NCBI GenBank assembly: GCA_965262565.1
Contig: CBDHFQ010000005.1
Location: 310,001 to 374,000 of the forward strand
Direction: 5' to 3'
DNA length: 64,000 bases
Source of the DNA: CBDHFQ01 sp965262565
Lineage (GTDB): Bacteria > Bacteroidota > Bacteroidia > J057
In this document: one piece after another, positions 54,014 to 63,183 of the stretch
How positions within the stretch are numbered: position 1 is the stretch's first letter
Layout: every line of letters starts with the position of its first letter
Position numbers and translations under genes: made by a program
The notes under the pieces: generated by a model
Databases searched by the model: none
Told to the model about the DNA's origin: nothing
The model's input: only the letters and a program-made list of their open reading frames with translations

Positions 54014-54044
54014 CAAATTTAGTAATATGTAAGAAATAAAGAAA
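54014..54044 (-). promoter_or_regulatory. Promoter of the PPIase operon
   Basis: On the minus strand TTTC (54044-54041), a 19-base spacer and TAAATTTG (54021-54014), an exact TAnnTTTG match. Start codons follow 37-67 bases downstream. Confidence 0.55.
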
Positions 54045-54239
54045 CATGCTATTACAATGTCTTAACAGGCTGGTTTATTGTATGGAACCTGAAAATAACA
54101 AACATTCCTCCAGGATTTCTAAAAGCTAATAACATATACTAGTTTCAGAAACCACTTTGAGCAGTGATAAGTTGCCTGAAGTAGTTAAAATTAATGCACT
54201 GGGTGTGATCCAACATAAACGTCCTTATTCGCTCCAACG

Positions 54240-55217
54240 CTATCCCAGAGAAAAGGAACCCGTAGCAAAGAAATTAATAATCATTACTAACAATACACTG
54301 ACTACTAATCCCAATACCGTTTTTCCTAAATCCATTAAGGCCATTCGGTTGACCAAACCCAATTGCTTACGGTTTAATAGAAGGTTGATTGCGTACTCAC
54401 GGCCTGAAAGCAATCCAATAAATACCCAGGTGGTACTCATAGGAAGGTTAGACATTTCCTTAAAGATATAAAGTACGATACCGTAAATTAAGTCCACGAT
54501 AGTGGCTGCCCGAATATCTGCTGTATTGGTTTTAGATTTCACTATTCCCTGAATTTTTCCCCCGCGATTGTAGAAGATATATGCCAATAAACCGAGGAGC
54601 AATACCAGAGACATGATCATCGGAACTGTCCCCAGATCCCGGGGTAGATATACATATATATTTGCCAAATCCTGAATTAACCATTGGGACCAGAGAAAAC
54701 CCGTAGACAACCACTGAGCGGCCATCCAAAATTTGAAATAAGGATCTCTTTCCCCTGGAACACGCATGAAATGTCTTTCTATCGTCTTACTAATAATCAG
54801 ATATACAATGAAAGCACTTGCGAACGCAACGGCATATCCTGTCACAGACTTAATAATCACAGCTTGCATGGTACTCGCCTTCCCGAAAATAGTCAGGATC
54901 ATAAATGTGGTACTAACCGGAATACCAAAACGAGTAATTAATACCAAAATGATGGGCGGTAGGGCATAATACCACGCTAATGGTTGAGGTAAAGGAAACT
55001 TCTCTAACCTACCATAAGCCATATCGCCAGTGTTCTGCCACCAACCATACACCAAGACTGACGTCAGGATAGTTGCGGCAAATAACCAAAGGATATACCA
55101 TGGCCGTTTTTCATTTGAGGTAAGAAAAGTACCCAGGGTTTGAATAACATCATTTCCCACCACAGAATATGCGGCAAATGAAAACCCAATGATCATGACA
55201 ATAAGTTCCACACTCAT
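54240..55217 (-). CDS. PiT-like inorganic phosphate transporter homologue
   Basis: 325 residues with about 9 membrane helices. Paired signature loops of the PiT family: SVVGNDVIQTLGT near 18-30 (compare GANDVAN) and MSTTWVFIGLLSGRE (about 260-275), with TRFGIPVSTTFMIL in between. It is shorter than typical PiT carriers (often 400-500), and the first loop is altered. Likely moves phosphate or a related anion with a cation. It is transcribed alone. Confidence 0.75.
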   Translation of the reverse strand: MSVELIVMIIGFSFAAYSVVGNDVIQTLGTFLTSNEKRPWYILWLFAATILTSVLVYGWWQNTGDMAYGRLEKFPLPQPLAWYYALPPIILVLITRFGIPVSTTFMILTIFGKASTMQAVIIKSVTGYAVAFASAFIVYLIISKTIERHFMRVPGERDPYFKFWMAAQWLSTGFLWSQWLIQDLANIYVYLPRDLGTVPMIMSLVLLLGLLAYIFYNRGGKIQGIVKSKTNTADIRAATIVDLIYGIVLYIFKEMSNLPMSTTWVFIGLLSGREYAINLLLNRKQLGLVNRMALMDLGKTVLGLVVSVLLVMIINFFATGSFSLG

Positions 55218-55298
55218 ATCGCAGGATTAAAAGTATTAAGGAGACCAGGAATTATGGCATAAGATGAAAAAAAATCAGGAGAATTAGGAAAGATTTGT

Positions 55299-55331
55299 CT
55301 CCTTTTATGCCTTGTTTTATATTAAAAGGAG
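55299..55331. repeat. Inverted repeat upstream of the amidohydrolase
   Basis: Perfect 9-base arms CTCCTTTTA (55299-55307) and TAAAAGGAG (55323-55331) with a 15-base loop, 23 bases before the chosen start. It lies within the extra N-terminal codons of the longer frame and so supports the later start. It could be a regulator site. Confidence 0.45.
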
Positions 55332-55354
55332 TAATACACGACAAAATTTTGCCC

Positions 55355-56977
55355 ATGCTCAACCAGAACACCTCATTATGCTTACTTTTTTTGAGCTTAT
55401 TTCTTATCCCAACCTCAGCTTTTACACAGAATGATCCATTGCCTTCTCCAGACAGACCAGAAGGAGAGGGGAGCGGTCCTTTTGAGCAAATGATCATCAG
55501 AGGAGCGACCCTAATTAACGGAACAGGCTCTCCCCCTATTGGCCCGGTAGATATCGTCATTGAACAAAATCGAATTGTGGATATTCGGGTTGTAGGTTAT
55601 CCGGGAGTTCCCATTCCTGAAAATAAGCGACCTAAAGCAACTGAAGATTCGCACATTATTGATGCCAGTGGAAAATATGTACTTCCAGGATTTGTTGATA
55701 TGCATGGTCATATAGGAGGAAAATCCCAGGGAACTACAGCAGAATATGTCTTTAAACTATGGATGTCCCATGGAATTACTACCATCCGAGAACCTGGAAG
55801 TTTTAATGGCATGAACTGGACCATGTCTCATAGAGAGAGAAGCCAGAATAATGAGATTACAGCACCCAGAATCGAGTGCTATGTAGGCTTTGGTCAGGGA
55901 AGTGAAGCTCCGATAAGTACCCCGACTCAAGCACGCCAATGGGTACAAAAGATCGCTGAAGCAGGCACTCAAGGAATTAAATTTTTTGGTGCTCGTCCAG
56001 ATATCATGGCAGCTGCACTGGATGAAGCACGTCAGCGAAGCCTTAGATCTGCTTGCCACCACGCCCAGTTAGATGTAGCCAGATTGAATGTACTGCATTC
56101 AGCCTCTATGGGACTTACAACTATGGAACATTGGTATGGGTTGCCGGAAGCGTTATTCGACAACAAAACAGTTCAGCACTACCCTCTAGATTATAACTAT
56201 CAAAATGAGCAAGATCGTTTCGGCGAGGCAGGCAGACTTTGGAAACAGGCGGCAAGTCCTTTTTCAGCCCATTGGAATGCAGTCATGGATAGCTTGTTGG
56301 AACTAGATTTCACATTGGATCCCACCTTTAATATATATGAAGCAAGTCGTGATTTAATGAGAGCAAGACGAGCTGAATGGCACGAAATTTACACGCTTCC
56401 TTCCCTTTGGCATTTCTATCAACCCAGCCGTGTATCTCATGGATCTTATTGGCATTATTGGACCACAGAACACGAAGTAGATTGGAAAGAAAATTACCGA
56501 TTGTGGATGACCTTTGTGAATACGTACAAGAATCGAGGCGGAAGAGTTACTACCGGTTCTGATTCAGGCTTTATTTTTCAACTGTACGGATTTGCTTATG
56601 TACGGGAACTTGAATTATTACGTGAAGCAGGCTTTCATCCATTGGAGATTATCCGATCAGCAACCCTTTCAGGCGCAGAAGCTTTGGGATTGGATCAGGA
56701 CATCGGTTCCATCGAGGTGGGTAAATTGGCAGATATGATGATTGTAGCTGAAAACCCCTTAGAAAACCTTAAAGTACTATATGGTACTGGTGCTATTAAA
56801 TTAGATGAGAAAAATGAAGTAACTCGCACAGAGGGAATAGTTTACACCATCAAGGATGGCATTGTGTTCGATGCAAAAAAACTTCTTGCTGATGTAGCAG
56901 AGATAGTAGAAGCCGAAAAGGAGCGTACAGGATATGAAATTGTTCAGCCGGGAATGCCCGATGTAGAATCTAACTAA
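55355..56977 (+). CDS. Secreted amidohydrolase
   Basis: 540 residues from ATG at 55355 (MLNQNTSLCLLFLSLFLIPTSAFTQN, a signal peptide); the ATG at 55295 adds 20 residues lying over an inverted repeat. Metal-dependent amidohydrolase barrel with HxH (FVDMHGHIGG), the later His pair CHHAQLDV, MEHWYG and the Asp in TTGSDSGF; then SATLSGAEALGLDQDIGSIEVGKLADMMIV is the typical C-terminal stretch. Probably a periplasmic imidazolonepropionase/dipeptidase-like enzyme; the substrate is unknown. A TTTTGCCC just before the ATG resembles a -7 element. Confidence 0.83.
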   Translation: MLNQNTSLCLLFLSLFLIPTSAFTQNDPLPSPDRPEGEGSGPFEQMIIRGATLINGTGSPPIGPVDIVIEQNRIVDIRVVGYPGVPIPENKRPKATEDSHIIDASGKYVLPGFVDMHGHIGGKSQGTTAEYVFKLWMSHGITTIREPGSFNGMNWTMSHRERSQNNEITAPRIECYVGFGQGSEAPISTPTQARQWVQKIAEAGTQGIKFFGARPDIMAAALDEARQRSLRSACHHAQLDVARLNVLHSASMGLTTMEHWYGLPEALFDNKTVQHYPLDYNYQNEQDRFGEAGRLWKQAASPFSAHWNAVMDSLLELDFTLDPTFNIYEASRDLMRARRAEWHEIYTLPSLWHFYQPSRVSHGSYWHYWTTEHEVDWKENYRLWMTFVNTYKNRGGRVTTGSDSGFIFQLYGFAYVRELELLREAGFHPLEIIRSATLSGAEALGLDQDIGSIEVGKLADMMIVAENPLENLKVLYGTGAIKLDEKNEVTRTEGIVYTIKDGIVFDAKKLLADVAEIVEAEKERTGYEIVQPGMPDVESN

Positions 56978-57060
56978 ACCCTTCCGGCATCTTTGTTATT
57001 GTTCTATTATTCATTAAACATTAGCCTACGGAATCATTGTCAAAATAAACCCAAAACAAC

Positions 57061-58587
57061 TTATTCCTCTTTCTTGCTAAACAGCCATAATCCTGTAAAA
57101 GTGATGAGTCCATTGAGAAGTAATAACTCGAACCCGAAAGTATATCCGAATTTTGGGCTAATCCATTGGATGAAATAGCTCAAAAGGGGACTAAACGTAC
57201 AGATGATGGGGATCATTGAATCTTTAACTTTCCTTTTAGTGAACATACCAAAACTAAACATCCCTAACAACGGCCCATATGTATATCCAGCTAATCTGAA
57301 AATGGCAAAAACTACGGCTCTATCGTTTAATTGTTCAAACAATAGAATCACGATAAACAATATACCTGCAAAGCCTGCATGAATCCCAAAACGCTGAACG
57401 TCGGCCTTTTTATGTATGTTGCTCGCTTTACCATTTTCAGAAGCGTCTGCTGCATTGACCCCTAAAATATCTATCATAAATGAAGTAGTTAAGGCTGTCA
57501 AGGCTGAGTCTGCGCTCGAATAAGCCGCTGCTATAACGCCTATTAAAAAGACAATAGCTGCTGTAGGCCCCAGATATTCCAATGCTAATTTGGGAAATAG
57601 TTCATCTGTATTATAACATGCCCATTCTCCATTCGCACCTAACAATTGTAGCGCACAATCACCATCAAATACTTCTCTCAGAATACCTTCTGATTGACCA
57701 TATAAATATAGCAGCGCACCTAAGCCCAGAAATACTAAATTGGCCATAAGAAAGCTCACCGAAAACCATCGCATATTCTTTTGCGCCCCTTCTATCGTCC
57801 TCACCGTTAAGTTTTTTTGCATCATATCCTGATCCAAGCCCACCATAACAATAGAAATGCAGGCTCCACTAATAAATTGCTTGAAAAAATTAGTCCCTGG
57901 CTCCCAATTCCATTCGAAAATTCTCGAATAAGCACTTTCGCGAATGCGACCTACCATAGCACCAAATGAATCCCCAAAAGAATCCGCGATGATCCACATG
58001 GTGATCCCCACGCCTAACAGCATACAAAAGGTTTGAATGGTATCTGTCCAAACCACTGTTTTAATTCCTCCTCTAAAAGTGAAGAGATAAATTAACGCCA
58101 ATGAGATTCCGACTATAGCAGCAAAGGAAAGATTCAAATAATCCCCAACAGCTAGTTTTAATACTAAGGCTACTAAAAATAGCCGTAAACTAGCCCCAAC
58201 AATTCTGGAAAGTAGAAAGAAGATGGCCCCTGTCTTATAGGCAGCTTCCCCAAATCTCTGCGCCAAATATTCGTAAATAGATGTAAGTCCCAAAGAATAG
58301 TATAACGGAAGCAACACTCCCGCAATGATCCAATAACCTACCAGATTTCCAAGTACAAATTGAAAATAGGTAAAGTCACTTCCCCCTCCTACCGCTCCTG
58401 GAACGGAAATAAATGTAACTCCTGAAAGGGTGGTACCAATCATGCCAAAAGCCACCAAATACCAGGGAGCATTTCTGTTAGCCGTAAAAAAAGTAGTCGA
58501 ATCTGCGTCTTTCCCAGTGATCAAAGAAATGATCAGCAGCATTAGAAAGTAGCCCAGAATGATCCAAACGCTCAATTGTGGGTCCAT
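57061..58587 (-). CDS. Sodium:solute symporter (SSS family)
   Basis: 508 residues with about 13 helices. SSS signature stretches: FGMIGTTLSGVTFISVPGAVGGG in helix 1-2 region, RIVGASLRLFLVALVL and FLIGVIAAAYSSADSALTALTTSF (the classical SSS motif with Ser-Ala-Asp-Ser-Ala). Larger than the symporter at 29.3 kb and only distantly alike. Substrate unknown. It converges on the amidohydrolase gene, which might act on the same compound class, a weak guess. Confidence 0.83.
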   Translation of the reverse strand: MDPQLSVWIILGYFLMLLIISLITGKDADSTTFFTANRNAPWYLVAFGMIGTTLSGVTFISVPGAVGGGSDFTYFQFVLGNLVGYWIIAGVLLPLYYSLGLTSIYEYLAQRFGEAAYKTGAIFFLLSRIVGASLRLFLVALVLKLAVGDYLNLSFAAIVGISLALIYLFTFRGGIKTVVWTDTIQTFCMLLGVGITMWIIADSFGDSFGAMVGRIRESAYSRIFEWNWEPGTNFFKQFISGACISIVMVGLDQDMMQKNLTVRTIEGAQKNMRWFSVSFLMANLVFLGLGALLYLYGQSEGILREVFDGDCALQLLGANGEWACYNTDELFPKLALEYLGPTAAIVFLIGVIAAAYSSADSALTALTTSFMIDILGVNAADASENGKASNIHKKADVQRFGIHAGFAGILFIVILLFEQLNDRAVVFAIFRLAGYTYGPLLGMFSFGMFTKRKVKDSMIPIICTFSPLLSYFIQWISPKFGYTFGFELLLLNGLITFTGLWLFSKKEE

Positions 58588-58678
58588 ACATGAATATCCT
58601 ACTAATTCCTGAAAGTTGAAAAAGGTAGTAAAAAAAACTTATCGCCTATAAAGACCGTAAGGATATTGTTACCGAAAA

Positions 58679-59491
58679 ATAAACGATATCGCAGCATCCC
58701 AACCTATAGGCGTTTTCGATTCAGGTGTAGGTGGTCTTTCTGTGTGGAAAGCGATCAAAGAGTTACTACCGAATGAATCTATCCATTATCTGGCAGATCA
58801 AGCCAATTGTCCCTATGGATCCAGACCACAACAAGATATAACCGCCCTCTGTCAAAAGCATGTTTCTTACTTATTGGCACAACAATCAAAAATTATCGTA
58901 ATCGCTTGTAATACCGCTACAGCAGCTTCCATCACCTCTCTGCGAAACCGTTTTCATCTTCCTATTGTGGGCATGGAACCAGCAATTAAGCCAGCCGCCA
59001 TCCAGACTGAAAGCGGACATATAGGGATATTAGCCACAGAAGGCACATTAACAGGGGCATTGTATCAACGCACATCGAAATTGTTTGCCAGTGAAAAGCA
59101 CATACATATTCAGATAGGAGATGGGTTGGTGGAGATGGTAGAAAAGGGGGAAGAATCGTCCCAGGCATGTGAACATCTTCTCTCTGCCTATCTTGATCCT
59201 ATGTTAGCTGCCGGCATAGATCAATTGGTGTTAGGATGTACTCATTTTCCTTTTTTAATTCCTACGTTGAAAAGAATTGTATCTGACAGGGTGAATATTA
59301 TTGATCCATCTGCTGCCGTAGCCAGGCAGGTACTGACATTGCTTGATTCACATGAATTATTGGCACCACCACACCCACATCCTTCATATCATTTTACCAC
59401 TACCGGGCCGCTAATTCCTTTCCAACAGCGGCTACACACCCTTTTACCTTCTTCTTATCTTCCCCACATTCAAACGGAAGGATTAGCTTGA
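58679..59491 (+). CDS. murI: Glutamate racemase with no canonical start codon
   Basis: Makes D-glutamate for peptidoglycan. Essential N-terminal sequence QPIGVFDSGVGGLSVWKA is encoded from 58700, with the catalytic Asp-containing FDSG at about 13-16, Cys in IACNTATA (about 77) and Cys-Thr-His in GCTHFPF (about 187). The frame is open back to a TAA at 58658 but contains no ATG, GTG or TTG before 58742; the GTG at 58742 would delete the FDSG motif. The best start is ATA at 58679 (INDIAAS...), giving about 270 residues, the normal length. If the A5 run at 58675 had one A fewer, a TTG at 58666 would be in frame. Start unsure, function sure. Confidence 0.85.
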   Translation: MNDIAASQPIGVFDSGVGGLSVWKAIKELLPNESIHYLADQANCPYGSRPQQDITALCQKHVSYLLAQQSKIIVIACNTATAASITSLRNRFHLPIVGMEPAIKPAAIQTESGHIGILATEGTLTGALYQRTSKLFASEKHIHIQIGDGLVEMVEKGEESSQACEHLLSAYLDPMLAAGIDQLVLGCTHFPFLIPTLKRIVSDRVNIIDPSAAVARQVLTLLDSHELLAPPHPHPSYHFTTTGPLIPFQQRLHTLLPSSYLPHIQTEGLA

Positions 59492-60126
59492 ATATCCATA
59501 AATGATTCGAGAAATGTTCCTTTGAGATCTCCTACAGTATCAATATCGGATAATTCGGGAAGCAGTTGGTAGCTGAGGTGTAGATCTTCGAGATCCTTTA
59601 TGGTGGTAGAAAGAACGCTATCGGTACTCCATGCTTTCTTTGCAAATAGTTGAGGAATTTCTTGTTTCATTCCCAATAAGTAGTATCCACCATCTTTTGC
59701 TGGCCCAATAGCTACTTCATGCTGGTCCAGGATCTGAAAGGCCTCTGCAAGAATAGAAGGGGTGAGCTGACTACAATCACTGCCAATAATGACAATTTTT
59801 TTATATTCTTGTTGAAATCCCCACCTAAATGCAGCTTTCATTCGATCCCCTAATGTTTGACCTTGTTGTAGCTTTCGTAGATAACGAGCCTCAGCCCATA
59901 GATCTTTCTCTGGTAATACATTGCCATAAAACACCACCTTATCGGCACTTAGCTGTTCAACCTGTTCTTTAGTGAATGACAGCAATTTTCTATATACCTC
60001 TGCCGCACGTTCATTTCCTATACTTTTGGCCAATCGGGTTTTCACCTGGCCTGGTATAGGATGCTTAACAAAAATTAATATTAAGCTCTCATTATCTTTA
60101 GTGTTCTCCCTTTGTTCGACCTCCAT
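59470..60126 (-). CDS. TIGR04282-family (DUF2064) glycosyltransferase
   Basis: 218 residues. Nucleotide-diphospho-sugar fold: LILIFVKHPIPGQVKTRLAKSIGNERAAEVY at the start, LGDRMKAAFRWGF, the acidic IIGSDCSQLTPSIL and IGPAKDGGYYLLGM. The family includes arsenosugar-linked members, but most are of unknown role. It overlaps the 3' end of murI by 22 bases and lies 12 bases from the next minus-strand gene, so it probably shares a transcript with the RluA-type gene upstream. Confidence 0.8.
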   Translation of the reverse strand: MEVEQRENTKDNESLILIFVKHPIPGQVKTRLAKSIGNERAAEVYRKLLSFTKEQVEQLSADKVVFYGNVLPEKDLWAEARYLRKLQQGQTLGDRMKAAFRWGFQQEYKKIVIIGSDCSQLTPSILAEAFQILDQHEVAIGPAKDGGYYLLGMKQEIPQLFAKKAWSTDSVLSTTIKDLEDLHLSYQLLPELSDIDTVGDLKGTFLESFMDIQANPSV

Positions 60127-60138
60127 ACTTGGCTTATT

Positions 60139-60873
60139 TTATGAATTATATTTCTCGAGAATTTTTAATACTACGGAAAAGTTCTTAGGGATAGGTGCGT
60201 TAAAGGTCATGATTTCTTTTGTGGCGGGATGCCTGAAGGTTAATTGATACGCATGGAGGAGATATTCATGGTTTATAGCTTGTTCTTCCTTTCTCCCGCT
60301 GGGTTTGTAATTTCTTTTCAATTGGGATAAATAAATATCTTTGCCACCATATAGATGATCTCCTACGATGGGACATCCTATAGAGGAAAGATGTACGCGT
60401 ATTTGGTGCATTTTCCCTGTCACAGGTTTACATTGAAGTAAGGTATAGTTCTTAAATTCTTGTTGAGTGTCTATAATGGTTTGAGCGGGTTTGCCCTGAT
60501 TCACATTAATTGATACTCGTTTATTAGAAGACACATATAATGGCCGGTCAATCACATAATTTTCATAGCGATGAATCCCTCCAACCAGGCTCAGATACAT
60601 TTTTTCTATTTCCCTGTGCTGGAATTGGAGTGCAATATGCCTGTAGCTTTCGGCATTTTTTGCCATGAGTAATATACCGGAAGTCATCTTATCCAGCCGA
60701 TGGCACAAACGCAATTCAGGATCATAATGGCGGCTCATTCCTTGAAGGTTTCGCATTTGCTTGTCTTCCAGACTAGCCATATAAAGGGGCTTATCCACCA
60801 AGAGCACTTCATCATCCTCGTAAATGATCAATTCTTCAAAACGCACAAATTTCTTCAACTTCGGTGTTGCCAT
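60139..60873 (-). CDS. RluA-family RNA pseudouridine synthase
   Basis: 244 residues; catalytic Asp D61 in HRLDKMTSGI and second motif TGKMHQIRVHLSS. No S4 domain. It is a different subgroup from the truC-like gene at 31.3 kb (different N-terminus, LIIYEDDEVLLVDKPLYMAS). Target RNA unknown. It lies upstream of the glycosyltransferase gene on the same strand with a 12-base gap. Confidence 0.85.
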   Translation of the reverse strand: MATPKLKKFVRFEELIIYEDDEVLLVDKPLYMASLEDKQMRNLQGMSRHYDPELRLCHRLDKMTSGILLMAKNAESYRHIALQFQHREIEKMYLSLVGGIHRYENYVIDRPLYVSSNKRVSINVNQGKPAQTIIDTQQEFKNYTLLQCKPVTGKMHQIRVHLSSIGCPIVGDHLYGGKDIYLSQLKRNYKPSGRKEEQAINHEYLLHAYQLTFRHPATKEIMTFNAPIPKNFSVVLKILEKYNS

Positions 60874-60908
60874 GAAATGTAAATATAAAAATAGATGAAC
60901 AATAAAGA

Positions 60909-61640
60909 TTAGTCTGAAAAATGGTCAAAAATACCGATCAACCATTGATAGGACTTTAATGCGGCATCAGCCTTACGATAATCAGGATAAAAGCTTTCCA
61001 CCTGAGCCCAAAATTTGGGGCTATGGTTCATTTCTCTGAGATGCATCAACTCATGAATGATCACGTAGTCTACTAAGGCCTGGGGTAAAAATATAAGATG
61101 CCAGTTGAGATTTATATTCTTTTTCCCACTACAACTACCCCAAATTCCCGTTTGGTTTTTGACTTTGACAGCAGCTATATCTGAATGCGTCATCTCCCCT
61201 AAATGATAGGTTCTCTCTGTGAGCATTTCTTTAGCTTTGCCCCATAACAGGTTCTTCACTAACACATATTCTTCATACTTATTATCAGAAGGCTTTATAT
61301 AAAGGGTAAGGAGGCCTCCTCTATGTACTACTTTCCTATGCTTTGCATGCTGAAAGGAAAAGTTGCAGATTTCACCCAAAAAAGGTATCTTATTTTCTTT
61401 AAAAAGGAGTTTAAACTGAGATTGTCTATCAACCCATTCACTTACCTGTTGGTATTGCTTTGAAATCCATTTAGCTTTTTTCTCCAGAATAAGGGTAATT
61501 TGCTGACTGGTTGTACCACTGGGCACTTTTATTTCAAGTACTTTTGAATGTGGCAAAAACTGAAGTGTCACCTTACTTTTATGAGGTCCAATACTGATCA
61601 AATAGGGAATTTGCATATTCCCGAGGGTTAAAAATGCCAT
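60909..61640 (-). CDS. YgjP-like (DUF45) zinc metallopeptidase
   Basis: 243 residues. HELMH (196-200) with a third His ligand H206 (EMNHSPKFW) gives the gluzincin-like zinc site; WGSCSGKKNINLNW (167-180) is the conserved segment before it. The family (UTP pyrophosphatase YgjP / SprT-like) is cytoplasmic; its exact substrate here is unknown. A TAATTTTG -7 element is present upstream. Confidence 0.82.
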   Translation of the reverse strand: MAFLTLGNMQIPYLISIGPHKSKVTLQFLPHSKVLEIKVPSGTTSQQITLILEKKAKWISKQYQQVSEWVDRQSQFKLLFKENKIPFLGEICNFSFQHAKHRKVVHRGGLLTLYIKPSDNKYEEYVLVKNLLWGKAKEMLTERTYHLGEMTHSDIAAVKVKNQTGIWGSCSGKKNINLNWHLIFLPQALVDYVIIHELMHLREMNHSPKFWAQVESFYPDYRKADAALKSYQWLIGIFDHFSD

Positions 61641-61680
61641 GTTGATTTATCGGTCAGGCAGGATTTATTCTTAGTTCGAT

Positions 61681-61688
61681 CAAAATTA
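61681..61688 (-). promoter_or_regulatory. -7 element of the YgjP-like gene
   Basis: Minus-strand TAATTTTG (61688-61681) matches TAnnTTTG exactly, 40 bases before the ATG. No good -33 element is seen at standard spacing. Confidence 0.35.
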
Positions 61689-61775
61689 AAGTTAATTAAC
61701 TAACGTAAGGATAGAAAAAAAAGTTATTTCAAGGGATAGAGGAATAGGGCTAACACATAAAGTAGCAAAAGGACA

Positions 61776-61783
61776 TAAGTTTG
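61776..61783 (+). promoter_or_regulatory. -7 element of the STAS-rnz operon
   Basis: TAAGTTTG matches TAnnTTTG exactly, 44 bases before the STAS start codon and divergent from the previous element. Confidence 0.4.
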
Positions 61784-61827
61784 TCTATATTTATAAGCTA
61801 TAATGTCAAAACCAGACGACTGAAAAG

Positions 61828-62238
61828 ATGAAATTCGAAAAAAAAGTTGAAGATCAGTACACAGTGATCAAACTATTAGAGGAAAAATTGGATTCAAGGA
61901 TTTCGCCTTCTTTAAAGAGTGAGTTTATTATGCTCAATACTAATGGAGTAAAGAATCTAATTTTGGACTTGAGCGAAGTACAATACATTGATAGCTCCGG
62001 TTTGAGTGCAATCCTCACTGCTAACCGGTTGAGTAAAAACCTGGATGGTACATTGGTTTTATGTTGCCTGAATAAACATCCTGAGAAATTAGTTAAAATT
62101 TCACATTTAGAGTCGGTGTTAAACATAGTTCCTACTGAAGAAGAGGCTAGAGATGCAATTTTTATGATTGAACTTGAGCGTCAAATCGAGAATAACCAGA
62201 CAGAGGAACATGATCAACCAGAAACTCATAATTTATAA
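61828..62238 (+). CDS. STAS-domain anti-sigma factor antagonist-like protein
   Basis: 136 residues. STAS fold with the phospho-acceptor loop YIDSSGLSAI (Ser 56/57) after the strand VKNLILDLSEV. Proteins like this bind an anti-sigma kinase when unphosphorylated. No kinase or phosphatase gene is adjacent. The C-terminal tail (NNQTEEHDQPETHNL) is polar and probably disordered. First gene of an apparent operon with rnz, 18 bases downstream. Confidence 0.85.
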   Translation: MKFEKKVEDQYTVIKLLEEKLDSRISPSLKSEFIMLNTNGVKNLILDLSEVQYIDSSGLSAILTANRLSKNLDGTLVLCCLNKHPEKLVKISHLESVLNIVPTEEEARDAIFMIELERQIENNQTEEHDQPETHNL

Positions 62239-62256
62239 TTCATATTTCCAAGGTCA

Positions 62257-63180
62257 GTGTTTCAGGTACAAATATTAGGAACGAGCTCTGCTATCCCTAC
62301 TCAAAGCAGGTTACCTTCTGCTCAAGTGGTTACCATAAATGATCGGCATCATTTAGTTGATTGTGGTGAGGGTACGCAGATGCAACTTCTGAAATACAAA
62401 GTAAAGCTTGCTCGACTGGATGCTATATTCATATCTCATCTTCATGGAGATCATGTTTTAGGTCTTCCTGGATTACTAAATACGCTCAGCATGTATGAAC
62501 GCAACTTCCCCATGCGATTATATGCACCTGCCAGTCTTGAGAATGTATTGGAGCTTATTTTTGACCAAACTCATAGCCATTTGAATTATGAGTTAGAATT
62601 TATTCCTACAGAGGATTTCAATCCTGGAGATATTATCTACCAAACTGAAAGATACAGGGTAAAATTATTGCCTCTGGAACACAAAGTTTTTTGTCGAGGG
62701 TTTCACTTTGAGGAAATTAATAAGCGGCCAAAATTTGATTTTTACAAAGCAAAAGCATTAGATGTTCCCAATAGCTATTTTTCCTTATTGAAACAGGGTA
62801 ATAGTATTTTGTTGGAAGATGGGCGTACCATTACCCCAGATGATGTGCTAAAATCTCCCGAACCTCCTTTATCTTTTGCTTACTGTTCTGATACTTGCTA
62901 TCACGAAGAACTAATAGATTACATAAGACATACGAGATTGTTGTATCACGAAGCGACCTTCCTGCACAATTTGAAGCATAGAGCTCAGGCTACTTGTCAT
63001 AGTACAGCCCTGGAAGCAGGTACTATAGCAAAACAAGCAGAAGTCAATCAATTATTGTTGGGGCATTATTCAGCCAGATACAGAGATTTACAACCTCTAC
63101 TGGATGAAGCCAGATCTGTTTTTCCTGATACTTCCCTGGCGAGGGAAGGTCATGTGTTCAGGGTCAAGGATTATTTATAA
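62257..63180 (+). CDS. rnz: Ribonuclease Z
   Basis: 307 residues starting with GTG at 62257 (VFQVQILGTSSAIPTQ; Met by initiator). HLHGDH (61-66) is the zinc motif of the metallo-beta-lactamase fold, and YCSDT and ITPDD elements, with the late H (LLLGHYSARY), complete the site. It cuts the 3' trailer of tRNA precursors. It follows the STAS gene by 18 bases, probably co-transcribed. Confidence 0.93.
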   Translation: MFQVQILGTSSAIPTQSRLPSAQVVTINDRHHLVDCGEGTQMQLLKYKVKLARLDAIFISHLHGDHVLGLPGLLNTLSMYERNFPMRLYAPASLENVLELIFDQTHSHLNYELEFIPTEDFNPGDIIYQTERYRVKLLPLEHKVFCRGFHFEEINKRPKFDFYKAKALDVPNSYFSLLKQGNSILLEDGRTITPDDVLKSPEPPLSFAYCSDTCYHEELIDYIRHTRLLYHEATFLHNLKHRAQATCHSTALEAGTIAKQAEVNQLLLGHYSARYRDLQPLLDEARSVFPDTSLAREGHVFRVKDYL

Positions 63181-63183
63181 TAT

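Noticed and set aside
58742..59491. murI starting at GTG 58742
   Set aside because: That start removes the catalytic FDSG segment encoded just upstream; the conserved family sequence begins about 20 codons earlier.
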